From Capsulimonadaceae bacterium (GTDB taxonomy: Bacteria > Armatimonadota > Armatimonadia > Armatimonadales > Capsulimonadaceae), in assembly GCA_031292625.1 (NCBI GenBank), contig JARLGU010000052.1, forward strand, positions 31,204 through 95,203: a stretch of DNA of 64,000 nt, in the 5' to 3' direction. The translations under genes were made by a program, and so were the position numbers. How positions within the stretch are numbered: position 1 is the stretch's first letter; every line of letters begins with the position of its first letter. Below, piece by piece: positions 35,607 through 43,116 of the stretch. A model generated the notes under the pieces. It had not been told where the DNA came from. It did not search any database and saw only the letters and a program-made list of their open reading frames with translations.

Positions 35607-35845
35607 CGATCTACCCTTACGCAAAAATAGGCACGCTGATTGCGGCGCGCCTCGAATGTCCTCTATTTTACCCTGCGCAGTCGATTCACGATCGCGACAG
35701 CGGCATATCACGAATTATCTTGCCGCTCTAGGCGGCCGCGAATGCAAATTATCCTCGATGTAGTTCGGAATGAGTCGCTATAAATAATTACAGGGAGGTA
35801 GAATCCCGGCATCCGATTGGGCGGATAAGACTGGAGAACCGGTAC

Positions 35846-36763
35846 ATGACGTTGATTGGAAGCGGCAGTCATACTTATGAATGGGTCGATGGCTGGGCGA
35901 AAACGCCGTCCGGCGTCGCTCTCGGTTACACGCACGGCATCGTCATCGATTCGCTTGGCAGGGTGATCGTCCACAACCAGAGCAAGGATGCCGTGGCGTT
36001 TTTCGATCGTGAGGGAGACTTCCTGTCATCCTGGGGCGAGGAGTTTGCCGCAGGAGCGCATGGGCTCTATCTGAGCGTCGAAGATGGCATCGAGTACCTG
36101 TACCTGTCGGACAATGCGCGGCACGCGGTTTTCAAGGCGACGCTTGACGGAACGATTCTTTGGGAGCGCGGCGCCCCGGACCTGCCGGATGTCTACGCGT
36201 CTCCCGACCAGTATACGCCCACCGATGTCGCGGTGTCGCCCGATGGCCGCGTCTTTGTGGGAGACGGCTACGGCAAGCCGTACGTGCACATCTATACCAC
36301 CTCAGGCGATTACATCAAGTCGTTTGGAGGGCCAGGCAGCGAACGCGGGCAACTCAACTCGCCGCACGGCGTATGGGTGGATACGCGCCGAGGTGCGCCG
36401 CGTCTTCTTGTGGCCGACCGGGGAAACCACCGCATCCAGATCTTCGATCTTGACGGCAATTCTCTCGAACTCGTAACGGACGAGCAGAATATGCCATGCT
36501 GCTTTTTCCAGCACGGCGACGAGATTGTAATCCCCGACCTCTTCGGACGCGTCACGATCCTTGACGGAGACAATAAGCTAGTGGCGCACCTCGGTTCCAA
36601 CGAAGGCGTCTGGACCTGGCCGGGTTATCCGAATATTTCACGCGAAAAGCGCGTCCCCGGGAAATTCATCTCCCCGCATGCGGTGACCGTGGACTCCAAC
36701 GGCGACATCTACGTGGCGGAGTGGATCAGCGACGGTCGCGTCACGAAGCTCGCAAAGGTTTAG
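35846..36763 (+). CDS. NHL-repeat beta-propeller protein
   Basis: A 305-aa protein with no signal peptide, made of NHL-type blades: THGIVIDSLGRVIVHNQSKDAV, TDVAVSPDGRVFVGDGYGKPYV, PHGVWVDTRRGAPRLLVADRGN and PHAVTVDSNGDIYVAEW. It resembles the peptidylglycine monooxygenase-like and 6-bladed NHL proteins found in Planctomycetota and Armatimonadota. Ligand or enzymatic role cannot be deduced. GGAG lies 9 nt before the ATG. A TATAAA box at about 35779 may be part of its promoter. Confidence 0.78.
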   Translation: MTLIGSGSHTYEWVDGWAKTPSGVALGYTHGIVIDSLGRVIVHNQSKDAVAFFDREGDFLSSWGEEFAAGAHGLYLSVEDGIEYLYLSDNARHAVFKATLDGTILWERGAPDLPDVYASPDQYTPTDVAVSPDGRVFVGDGYGKPYVHIYTTSGDYIKSFGGPGSERGQLNSPHGVWVDTRRGAPRLLVADRGNHRIQIFDLDGNSLELVTDEQNMPCCFFQHGDEIVIPDLFGRVTILDGDNKLVAHLGSNEGVWTWPGYPNISREKRVPGKFISPHAVTVDSNGDIYVAEWISDGRVTKLAKV

Positions 36764-36927
36764 TTTAGCCCGCCTCTTGCCTCTCGGCCGGCCAGCGCTC
36801 CGTCATGGCGCGCTGGCCGCTGCACCGCTATTTTCTAGCGATTTCCTCCACAATATTCCCTCCTCGCAAACTTGCTGGGAAATCTTGCTCAGAATACGGT
36901 ACAAGCGATCGGGAGATGCAACTCAAA

Positions 36928-37887
36928 ATGTTCAGGTTCTTAAAGATTACTCTTGCGCTGATGTCGCTGTTGGTCGCCGCGGGATGCGGAGGAGGAGGAA
37001 GTAGCTCCTCGAGCCCGAAGGCCACATCCGGAACGACCACCGTCGCGCTTACGCCCGTAAAGAGCGGGATATATGCGGCAACGAGCGGGGGATTGGCGAT
37101 CTCGACGAATGGCGGAACGTCGTGGACGAACTATACGACGACGAACGGTTTGCCGAGCAACCAGGTTAACGACGTTGTAGCGTCCGGCTTGGACATATAT
37201 GTCGCAACAAGCGCCGGCCTGTCGATTTCGAGAGACGGCGGCCTGACCTGGTCGACCTATACGACCTCGTATGGATTGGGCTCGAACACGGTAAACGGCG
37301 TTTATGTCTCTGGGCTGACTGTTCTCGCAGCGACGGCTGGCGGCGTTTCGGTGTCGGGCGATGGCGGTTCGACCTGGACGACTTATCTCCAGGGTATCTC
37401 GATCACCAGCGTCTACGCGGTCGGCTCGACGATTTACGCGGCTGGTCCGGGAGTCTTCATTTCGGCGAACGGCGGGCTGAATTGGACGATAGCCAATGTG
37501 TTTCCACATGGCGGAAACAATTCCGTTTACGGAGTCTTCGCAATCGGACAGACGGTTCTTGCCGCGGCGGAACAGGGGCTGTTTATCTCGGCGGATGGCG
37601 GGACGACGTGGGCAAACCATTGGGGCAGCGGAAGCGCTACCGGCGTGTACGCAACCTCCACGGCGATCTACGCATCGAGCAGCGCCGGGATATCGATTTC
37701 TACGGACAGCGGGACGACTTGGTCTCAATACCTCGGAACGGCCGCTAACGGCGTCTATGTAGTCGGCACGTCGATCTACGCGGCGACCGGAAGCGGCGTG
37801 GCAATTTCCGCTCTCTCCGGAGCGCCGCCGTGGACGGTTAAGAGCGGCATGGCGAACACGACCGTGAACAACGTGTTTGTTCAATAG
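36928..37887 (+). CDS. Lipoprotein with seven BNR/sialidase-like propeller repeats
   Basis: A 319-aa exported lipoprotein: N-terminal hydrophobic segment and lipobox LVAAGC, a Gly/Ser linker, then seven tandem units of about 40 residues with the pattern VYxxGxxIYAATxxGvxISxdGGtTW. The final fragment NNVFVQ supplies the strand that would close the ring with the first blade. This predicts a seven-bladed propeller on the cell surface. BNR (Asp-box) repeats occur in sialidases and many non-enzymatic proteins; no catalytic residues are recognisable. ATG 36928 is favoured by GGGAG 12 nt upstream; ATG 36916 touches that GGGAG. Confidence 0.8.
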   Translation: MFRFLKITLALMSLLVAAGCGGGGSSSSSPKATSGTTTVALTPVKSGIYAATSGGLAISTNGGTSWTNYTTTNGLPSNQVNDVVASGLDIYVATSAGLSISRDGGLTWSTYTTSYGLGSNTVNGVYVSGLTVLAATAGGVSVSGDGGSTWTTYLQGISITSVYAVGSTIYAAGPGVFISANGGLNWTIANVFPHGGNNSVYGVFAIGQTVLAAAEQGLFISADGGTTWANHWGSGSATGVYATSTAIYASSSAGISISTDSGTTWSQYLGTAANGVYVVGTSIYAATGSGVAISALSGAPPWTVKSGMANTTVNNVFVQ

Positions 37888-38289
37888 TAGGACTATCGCT
37901 TTAGATGCCGGCGGTAAAGAGTTAGGACGGCTCTCGCCGCCGGGGCCTTTTCTCGCAAAGGGTCGTCGCGAAGCTATGGTAGCTTGGTCAAGCGTTTCTT
38001 TCTCCTAAGCGAAGTCTTACAAGAGGTTGTGTGCACTCCCGATCGGCTAAGAGGCCGCCCGCAGGTTCAGGGTGGCCTCTCTTTGGCGCGCAATGTGCTC
38101 GTGATCGCCGCTGTCGCCCGTATGAGAAGAGATCGGCGATGGGCTGGTCAATTGCGGAGCGAGGGTTTGCCCGGCTTTATTAACAGCCCTGAATGCCCAC
38201 AATTATTTACGGTCGCGCGGCCGGATCAATGATATAATATCGAAATAGCGTCGGGCGGCTAGCTGCCGGCCCGGAAAGGCGATCTCCTC
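37888..38289 (+). other. Intergenic region with terminator-like hairpin and possible repeat fragment
   Basis: About 400 bp. Bases 37925-37970 resemble the first 50 bp of the dispersed repeat (GACGGCTC, GCCGCCG-GGCC, AAAGGG-CGTC), with about 70-75 % identity. A stem GAGGCC-CCC/GGG-GGCCTC with a T-rich tail lies at 38051-38085. A TATAAT at 38233-38238 with no good -35 may be the promoter of the next gene. Confidence 0.5.
38051..38085 (+). terminator. Intrinsic terminator-like hairpin
   Basis: GAGGCCGCCC at 38051-38060 can pair with GGGTGGCCTC at 38070-38079, followed by TCTTT. It probably ends transcription from the lipoprotein gene, although it is 165 bp past the stop. Confidence 0.6.
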
Positions 38290-39612
38290 GTGAAGCGAAC
38301 TCCGGTTTATCGTATTGCCACGCTGGCGGCGTGTCTGGCCGCGCTGACTTCAGCATTCCATGCTCCCGCGTCCGCACAGGACTTGCCGAGCCGGGGCATG
38401 ATTACGACACGCGATCCGGAGAGTTACCGTGAGCCGATGACGGAAGTGCGCGCGCTCTGGGTCGTTCGGACGAGCATTACCTCCCCGGACAAGATCGCCA
38501 ACGTTGTCGCAACCGCTAAGCGCTACGGGATTAACACGCTGTTCGTACAGGCGCGCGGGCGCGGCGATGCCTATTATGCGTCCACGCTCGAGCCTCGAGC
38601 CGAGGAGCTCTCTGGGCAGCCCACAAGCTTCGATCCACTGGCGACGATCATCGCGTCCGCTCACGCGGCCGGTATTCAGGTGCATGCATGGATGAACACG
38701 GACCTGATCTGGTCCGGAGTGCACAAGCCCCGGAGCGCGGAACATATCGTCAATAGCCATCCCGATTGGCTCGCGCGCACTTCGGACGGTTCATGCTCTC
38801 CGATAGCGTCTTCTCAATGCGAAGGACTCTTCGTGACGCCAGCGAATCCCGATGTTCGCCGGCACAATCACGATGTATTCCTCGAAGTCGTGCGCAACTA
38901 CCAACTGGACGGTATTCATTTCGACTACATTCGTTATCCGAACGCGGACTACGATTATGGTCCCGCGACTACGAGCGCGTTTTGCGCTTTCATGAAGGCA
39001 ACCGATCCCGCCGCCCCCGTAAAATCGTCGCAGTCCGCCCGTGTCCACTACATTAAGGCTCATTTCGATTCCTGGACTGACTGGCGGCGCGCACAGGTGA
39101 CCGATATGGTGGAGAGCATTTCGCGAGATGCTCATGCGGCCCGCCCAGGAATCGTAGTGTCAGCGGCAGTCTTCGCCGATTGGAAGGATGCGACCGAGGG
39201 ACGTGGGCAGGACTGGAAGCGCTGGCTAGCCGACGGCGCGCTGGATGCGATCGTCCCGATGGCGTATGGACCTAATACGTCGAAGGTGGCCGCTCAGATC
39301 GCGGACGCGTCCGCGGCTGCATCCTCGGCCGGACGCCTTTGCTATGCGGGCATCGGCGCGTGGCATATACCCGTCGAAAGCGCGGTCGCGAAGATCGAGG
39401 CGGCGCGGGCGATTGGCGCGCAAGGTATTGCGCTCTTCTCGTATGGGGGCGTGACGCGAGACGGCGAATCGGCCGCGTATTTGGACAAGTTGGCGCATCG
39501 CTGTTTTGCGAGGCCGGCGACTTTGCCTTCCATGTCTTGGAATGTTCCGGCTCCGGCAGCGACTCTCGCGTCGGGCGATAGCGCATCGGGCCATGGCGCC
39601 GCTGGGCATTAG
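38290..39612 (+). CDS. GHL10/DUF187 family putative glycosyl hydrolase, secreted
   Basis: A 440-aa exported protein: signal peptide (ATLAACLAALTSAFHAPASAQ), then a TIM-barrel of the GHL10 (YngK, DUF187) type. Recognisable blocks are VRALWVVRTSITSPDKIANVV, INTLFVQARGRGDAYY, IQVHAWMNTDLIW, YQLDGIHFDYIRYPN, and ALDAIVPMAYGPN. Related proteins are assigned to glycan hydrolysis by fold, with few characterised members. The start is GTG 38290 with AAAGG 10 nt upstream. The C-terminal 40 residues are low-complexity (Ala/Ser/Gly). It is followed after 4 bp by a small membrane protein. Confidence 0.85.
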   Translation: MKRTPVYRIATLAACLAALTSAFHAPASAQDLPSRGMITTRDPESYREPMTEVRALWVVRTSITSPDKIANVVATAKRYGINTLFVQARGRGDAYYASTLEPRAEELSGQPTSFDPLATIIASAHAAGIQVHAWMNTDLIWSGVHKPRSAEHIVNSHPDWLARTSDGSCSPIASSQCEGLFVTPANPDVRRHNHDVFLEVVRNYQLDGIHFDYIRYPNADYDYGPATTSAFCAFMKATDPAAPVKSSQSARVHYIKAHFDSWTDWRRAQVTDMVESISRDAHAARPGIVVSAAVFADWKDATEGRGQDWKRWLADGALDAIVPMAYGPNTSKVAAQIADASAAASSAGRLCYAGIGAWHIPVESAVAKIEAARAIGAQGIALFSYGGVTRDGESAAYLDKLAHRCFARPATLPSMSWNVPAPAATLASGDSASGHGAAGH

Positions 39613-39616
39613 TCGA

Positions 39617-40012
39617 ATGAGGCCAACGGTATCCGAGTGGCTCAGGCAGGCGCTCATCGCCGAGGAAGCGCGGCCGGTCGATCGCCGGGAGGTTGCTGTC
39701 GCATCCGCGTTCCCGGCGATATTCATTTTGGTCGGCATCATTGCTCAGATTGCAATTGGCGCGGCTCTCGTGCTCTATGGCGTCCAGGGAGATTGGTCCG
39801 AAGTTCCCCGTCTTGCGCTGGCGCAGATCCTCGTTGTCCTCGCGTTCCTTCTCGGTTGGGGCTGCGCACGCCACTACCAGTCGCTCTTGCGCCGATTGAA
39901 GATCCAGGCGGCGCTGGATATCGAACGGGATGTTGCACTTGCTGGCCGAGCGGAAGGCACTTGGCCCCCTGCGCCGCGACTGGACGACGGGACAGATCGC
40001 TTAAATAGCTAG
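39617..40012 (+). CDS. Small two-helix membrane protein, unknown function
   Basis: About 131 aa from ATG 39617, 4 bp after the GHL10 stop. Two transmembrane helices (AIFILVGIIAQIAIGAALVLYG and ALAQILVVLAFLLGWG) are joined by a short loop, with charged cytoplasmic ends. I do not recognise a family. The frame also contains an earlier ATG at 39593 overlapping the previous gene. The tight spacing suggests co-transcription with the hydrolase gene. Confidence 0.55.
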   Translation: MRPTVSEWLRQALIAEEARPVDRREVAVASAFPAIFILVGIIAQIAIGAALVLYGVQGDWSEVPRLALAQILVVLAFLLGWGCARHYQSLLRRLKIQAALDIERDVALAGRAEGTWPPAPRLDDGTDRLNS

Positions 40013-40123
40013 GGGACAAACGTCAAAATGAACCTCAATGAAATGGGGACGCATGCCGATACTTATACTGGCAATCTTACTGGGTCCAGCAGCGTGACGC
40101 TCGGGTTGGCCGGCAGCAGTCAC

Positions 40124-40153
40124 TTGACACTGCGCGAAACTCGGCGATACAAT
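40124..40153 (+). promoter_or_regulatory. Promoter of small membrane protein gene
   Basis: TTGACA (40124-40129), 18-nt spacer, TACAAT (40148-40153), about 15 nt before the predicted SD GAGGG and ATG 40174. Confidence 0.75.
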
Positions 40154-40173
40154 AGGTTTGTAGTGAGGGCAAG

Positions 40174-40581
40174 ATGACGAGGCATGCTGACCAGGTCGGA
40201 AGGTTTTGCGGAATAACGGTATTCATCGCGGGCATCGTGTTGCTCACGGTGATCTTTGTGTTCGCGTTTCGCATGTTTACGCATCCCGTGCCCGAACTTG
40301 CGGCGATTATCCACAACGCGAGCGTCCCCCTTAAACCCGGCCAAGCTCCCCCGCCAAGCGCGTTGCCAGCGATCGGAGCGGCGATTGTCGTTTACGCCGG
40401 CAAGGTCGGCCTTCTGCTTCTTGGCGTGATTGTCGGAAGCATTATCTCAAGCCGCGGAATTAGCCTCTATTTGCATGCGGCGGGATCCGGACATCCATCG
40501 GCGCCTCCGTCATTGACGCTGACGGAAGCTCCGGGCAAATCCGATACGCCTGGTCCCAAGTCTTCCGCCGGCAACCAATAG
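40174..40581 (+). CDS. Small two-helix membrane protein, unknown function
   Basis: A 135-aa protein with two transmembrane helices (GITVFIAGIVLLTVIFVFAF and VGLLLLGVIVGSIIS) and a Ser/Pro/Ala-rich tail. GAGGG stands 6 nt before ATG 40174, and a good promoter lies just upstream, so it is probably a real gene. No family recognised. Its last 115 bp overlap, on the other strand, the 3' end of the GT87-like gene. Confidence 0.65.
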   Translation: MTRHADQVGRFCGITVFIAGIVLLTVIFVFAFRMFTHPVPELAAIIHNASVPLKPGQAPPPSALPAIGAAIVVYAGKVGLLLLGVIVGSIISSRGISLYLHAAGSGHPSAPPSLTLTEAPGKSDTPGPKSSAGNQ

Positions 40582-41900
40582 CGCCGCCTATATTCGAGCC
40601 AGATGAGCGTATAGAACGGCGCGTACTCCAGCAGCCTGAACCACCACAAGATCGTGTACTGGAAATAGTAGAAGTACATGAGCACGACCGTCCCGCTGAT
40701 TACGATGAACGCGGTCGATGGCTTGCGGCGGAAAACGGTTACGAGCGGAAGCAACCAGACGATATACCACGGAAATAGGGTGGGGACGACCAGCAGGCAG
40801 ACGGCAATGACGATAATCGAACGGCGGATAATTTCGTCATCCGTATCGATAGGCCGCCGCACCGACCACCACATAATCCACAAGACCACGACGTTGCTTA
40901 GCCGGGACGTCAGGTCATATGCATCGCCAGGGGCGAGCATCATCCGGAAGCCCGTGTAGACGAAGTGGAAGATCCCTGAGTTGACGTGCACCGTGCCGAG
41001 ATATTGCTTCATTCCGTGCAGGAACGACGGGAGGCATAGGTAGAGCGGCATGCCAAGGATCAAAAGCGCGATCACGGCGACGCGAATAAAGGGAGCGCCA
41101 TAGCGCCGCGCGAAGAGCGGCAGCAGAAGAAATGCGAAGCCCTTTGTAAATCCCGCCGCGACGAGCAGCGCGGCGGCGGGAAGCGGCCGGTCACGCAGCA
41201 TGAGCAGAAACGCGGACAGGAGCAGGGCGACGCCGACGACATCCTGATGCCCCGACAGTGCGATCTCCGTGATCGGCAACGGGCACCACGCGTACCAGTA
41301 GACGTTGATGACCGGCAGATTGCGCGCGCGTAGGATCACGGCAATCAAACCCATGACGAGAGCGTCAATGAGCGCGTAAACGAGCTTGAATCCGGCGATG
41401 GATGTGCCAAAGATCGCAGCGTTTAATGCAAAAATCGCCTGGGATACCGGCATGTAAACCGTATTGTAGTACTTGTACTCCATCGGGAACCAGATCGCGG
41501 CATCGCGGAAGCGCGCAAGACGTCCGTCGAACGGCGCCCAGTGGTAGGGATTGATTCCGTGGAGGATGAGACGGCCATCCCATATGTACCGGTAAATATC
41601 GGTTGAGAGGGACGGCTTTGCCGCGATAAGAATCAGCCTGAAGACGAGGCCGACGGCCAGGATCAGCGGGACGTACAACTTTTGATTGCGGTCTAGGGCA
41701 GGGAGCAGGCGAGCGCCGACGTAGGCGTAAACGCCAAATGCGGCGGCATAGAGTATCAGATATAATTTTACAGGGTGAAGAAGATCCTGACGCGTGGCAA
41801 AATACGCATAGATAACGGTCAGGCACAATGCTGCCGCAAGAAACGTTGCCCGCAGCAGCGCAGGACGAAAATATCCGCGTCGGTCTTTATTATCTGTCAC
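40467..41900 (-). CDS. GT87/MptB-like polyprenyl-phosphate-dependent mannosyltransferase
   Basis: A 477-aa membrane protein with about eleven helices. The first large loop carries STDIYRYIWDGRLILHGINPYHW, the acidic-residue signature of GT-C glycosyltransferases of the DUF2029/MptA-MptB group. Later blocks are NVYWYAWCPLPITEIALSGHQDVVGV and PTLFPWYIVWLLPLV. It likely transfers a hexose from a polyprenyl-phosphate donor on the outer face. The last 38 residues (from about LPAEDLGPG) are antisense to the C-terminus of the plus-strand small membrane gene. It starts at ATG 41900, 11 bp from the divergent next gene. Confidence 0.8.
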   Translation of the reverse strand: MTDNKDRRGYFRPALLRATFLAAALCLTVIYAYFATRQDLLHPVKLYLILYAAAFGVYAYVGARLLPALDRNQKLYVPLILAVGLVFRLILIAAKPSLSTDIYRYIWDGRLILHGINPYHWAPFDGRLARFRDAAIWFPMEYKYYNTVYMPVSQAIFALNAAIFGTSIAGFKLVYALIDALVMGLIAVILRARNLPVINVYWYAWCPLPITEIALSGHQDVVGVALLLSAFLLMLRDRPLPAAALLVAAGFTKGFAFLLLPLFARRYGAPFIRVAVIALLILGMPLYLCLPSFLHGMKQYLGTVHVNSGIFHFVYTGFRMMLAPGDAYDLTSRLSNVVVLWIMWWSVRRPIDTDDEIIRRSIIVIAVCLLVVPTLFPWYIVWLLPLVTVFRRKPSTAFIVISGTVVLMYFYYFQYTILWWFRLLEYAPFYTLIWLEYRRRYWLPAEDLGPGVSDLPGASVSVNDGGADGCPDPAACK

Positions 41901-41911
41901 TGCATCGTATT

Positions 41912-42607
41912 ATGCTAACCTTCAGCGTGGTTGTCAAGCGAGCGTTGAGCGCGGATGCTCCGGCGGCGGAAGTGTTGCAAAGAGCGCTCCTTTCGCTTCT
42001 TGCGGCCATATTTTGGGCTTGTGCGACGTTGGGGGGCTCTCCGCAGGCGGCGGCGTCCGGCGCGAGCGTGCTGCCGGGAGCCCGATTGTCCCGCGCGGAG
42101 CAAGTCCAGGTGAACGCGGCGGCCTGCTTGCTAAGCAAGCGCTATCCCGGTGTGCTGGCGAACACGGTTGCCGAGCTGCTAAGAACCGGCCGGATAAGGA
42201 TGGAGGCGGCAGGCGATGCCTACTTCCGGCAGGCCGAAAAGCAAGGAGGGACGCCCTTTGCTTACACGCTTCCACGGACGGATGCGCCGCGCCGTCCACT
42301 CGCAATCGTACTCGGGCATCGCTTTTTGGCCGCCACGACGCCGGCTCAGGCTGCGTTGCTTGCGCACGAGGCGGGGCACTGGCGAGCGTTTGTCAAAACG
42401 GGAGCGTCGGATGAGTACGACGGTTACAAGGCGGAGTACGATGCCGCCCGTTCATTGGGCTTGGGCGAGGGCGATGGACTGACCTACTTTGCAATGCTCG
42501 ATGGGGTCGTAGAGTACGTCGTTCCCCGTGATCCTAGGTACGCCGCCAGGGCCGACGTGAGGTCGTTCATGGCAGCGACATCGCAAGGTGGATCGGCGCT
42601 TAAATGA
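41912..42607 (+). CDS. Exported zincin-like protein with HEAGH motif, unknown function
   Basis: About 231 aa from ATG 41912. An N-terminal hydrophobic segment (LLSLLAAIFWACATLGG) suggests export or anchoring. Residues 152-156 read HEAGH within ALLAHEAGHWRAF, an HExxH zinc-metallopeptidase motif, with downstream acidic residues (DEYDGYKAEYDAA) that could give the third ligand. No named family recognised. Only 11 bp separate its ATG from the divergent GT87-like start, so either its true start is further downstream or promoters overlap coding sequence. The start is therefore uncertain. Confidence 0.6.
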   Translation: MLTFSVVVKRALSADAPAAEVLQRALLSLLAAIFWACATLGGSPQAAASGASVLPGARLSRAEQVQVNAAACLLSKRYPGVLANTVAELLRTGRIRMEAAGDAYFRQAEKQGGTPFAYTLPRTDAPRRPLAIVLGHRFLAATTPAQAALLAHEAGHWRAFVKTGASDEYDGYKAEYDAARSLGLGEGDGLTYFAMLDGVVEYVVPRDPRYAARADVRSFMAATSQGGSALK

Positions 42608-42635
42608 AACGGCGCTCGATCTGACGATCCGTTTC

Positions 42636-42665
42636 TTGACAGTAGATTCGGTAAGCTGGTAAACT
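42636..42665 (+). promoter_or_regulatory. Promoter giving a leaderless response-regulator mRNA
   Basis: TTGACA (42636-42641), 18-nt spacer, TAAACT (42660-42665). The ATG of the next gene begins 7 nt after the -10 box, at the expected +1, and no Shine-Dalgarno sequence is present. Confidence 0.7.
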
Positions 42666-42672
42666 CTTTGCC

Positions 42673-43116
42673 ATGTGCAACATTCTCGTAGTTGATGATG
42701 AAGAGGAAGTTAGAGAAGCTGTTAAGCGCCGTCTTGAGCGCGAAGGTTATCGGCTACGCAGTGCGGAGAGCGAGAGCGCCGGGCTCGAAGCGCTGCAGAA
42801 GTCCGATCGTGCCTACGATATCGTCATCACGGACATGAGCATGGAGGATGCGAACTCCGGTATACGCATCCTTGAGGGCGCAGTCGCCCGCGACGTGTTC
42901 ACGGAAGTGATCGTTCTAACCGCCTACGGCAATGTTGCCAATGCGGTCGAATGCATGAAACGCGGCGCATTCGATTACGTTGAAAAGAACATGCCTGGGG
43001 TTGACGTCTATGAGCTCCTCTGCCTCAAAGTGCAGCAGGCTGTCGAGCGCCGGCGCGGCGCTGTCGATACTGTCCGTCGCCTGGAAGCCTTTACAAAGAA
43101 TCGTAATCTCTTATGA
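42673..43116 (+). CDS. Single-domain response regulator
   Basis: A 147-aa receiver domain: acidic pair Asp8-Asp9 (VVDDEEEV), phospho-acceptor Asp54 (VITDMSMED), Thr83 and Lys105, all present. A short helical extension (QQAVERRRGAVDTVRRLEAF) follows, with no DNA-binding or enzymatic output domain. It may act through protein contacts. Its stop overlaps the ATG of the glycogen debranching enzyme (ATGA), so the two are co-translated, an unusual pairing. No histidine kinase is nearby. The transcript appears leaderless. Confidence 0.9.
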   Translation: MCNILVVDDEEEVREAVKRRLEREGYRLRSAESESAGLEALQKSDRAYDIVITDMSMEDANSGIRILEGAVARDVFTEVIVLTAYGNVANAVECMKRGAFDYVEKNMPGVDVYELLCLKVQQAVERRRGAVDTVRRLEAFTKNRNLL

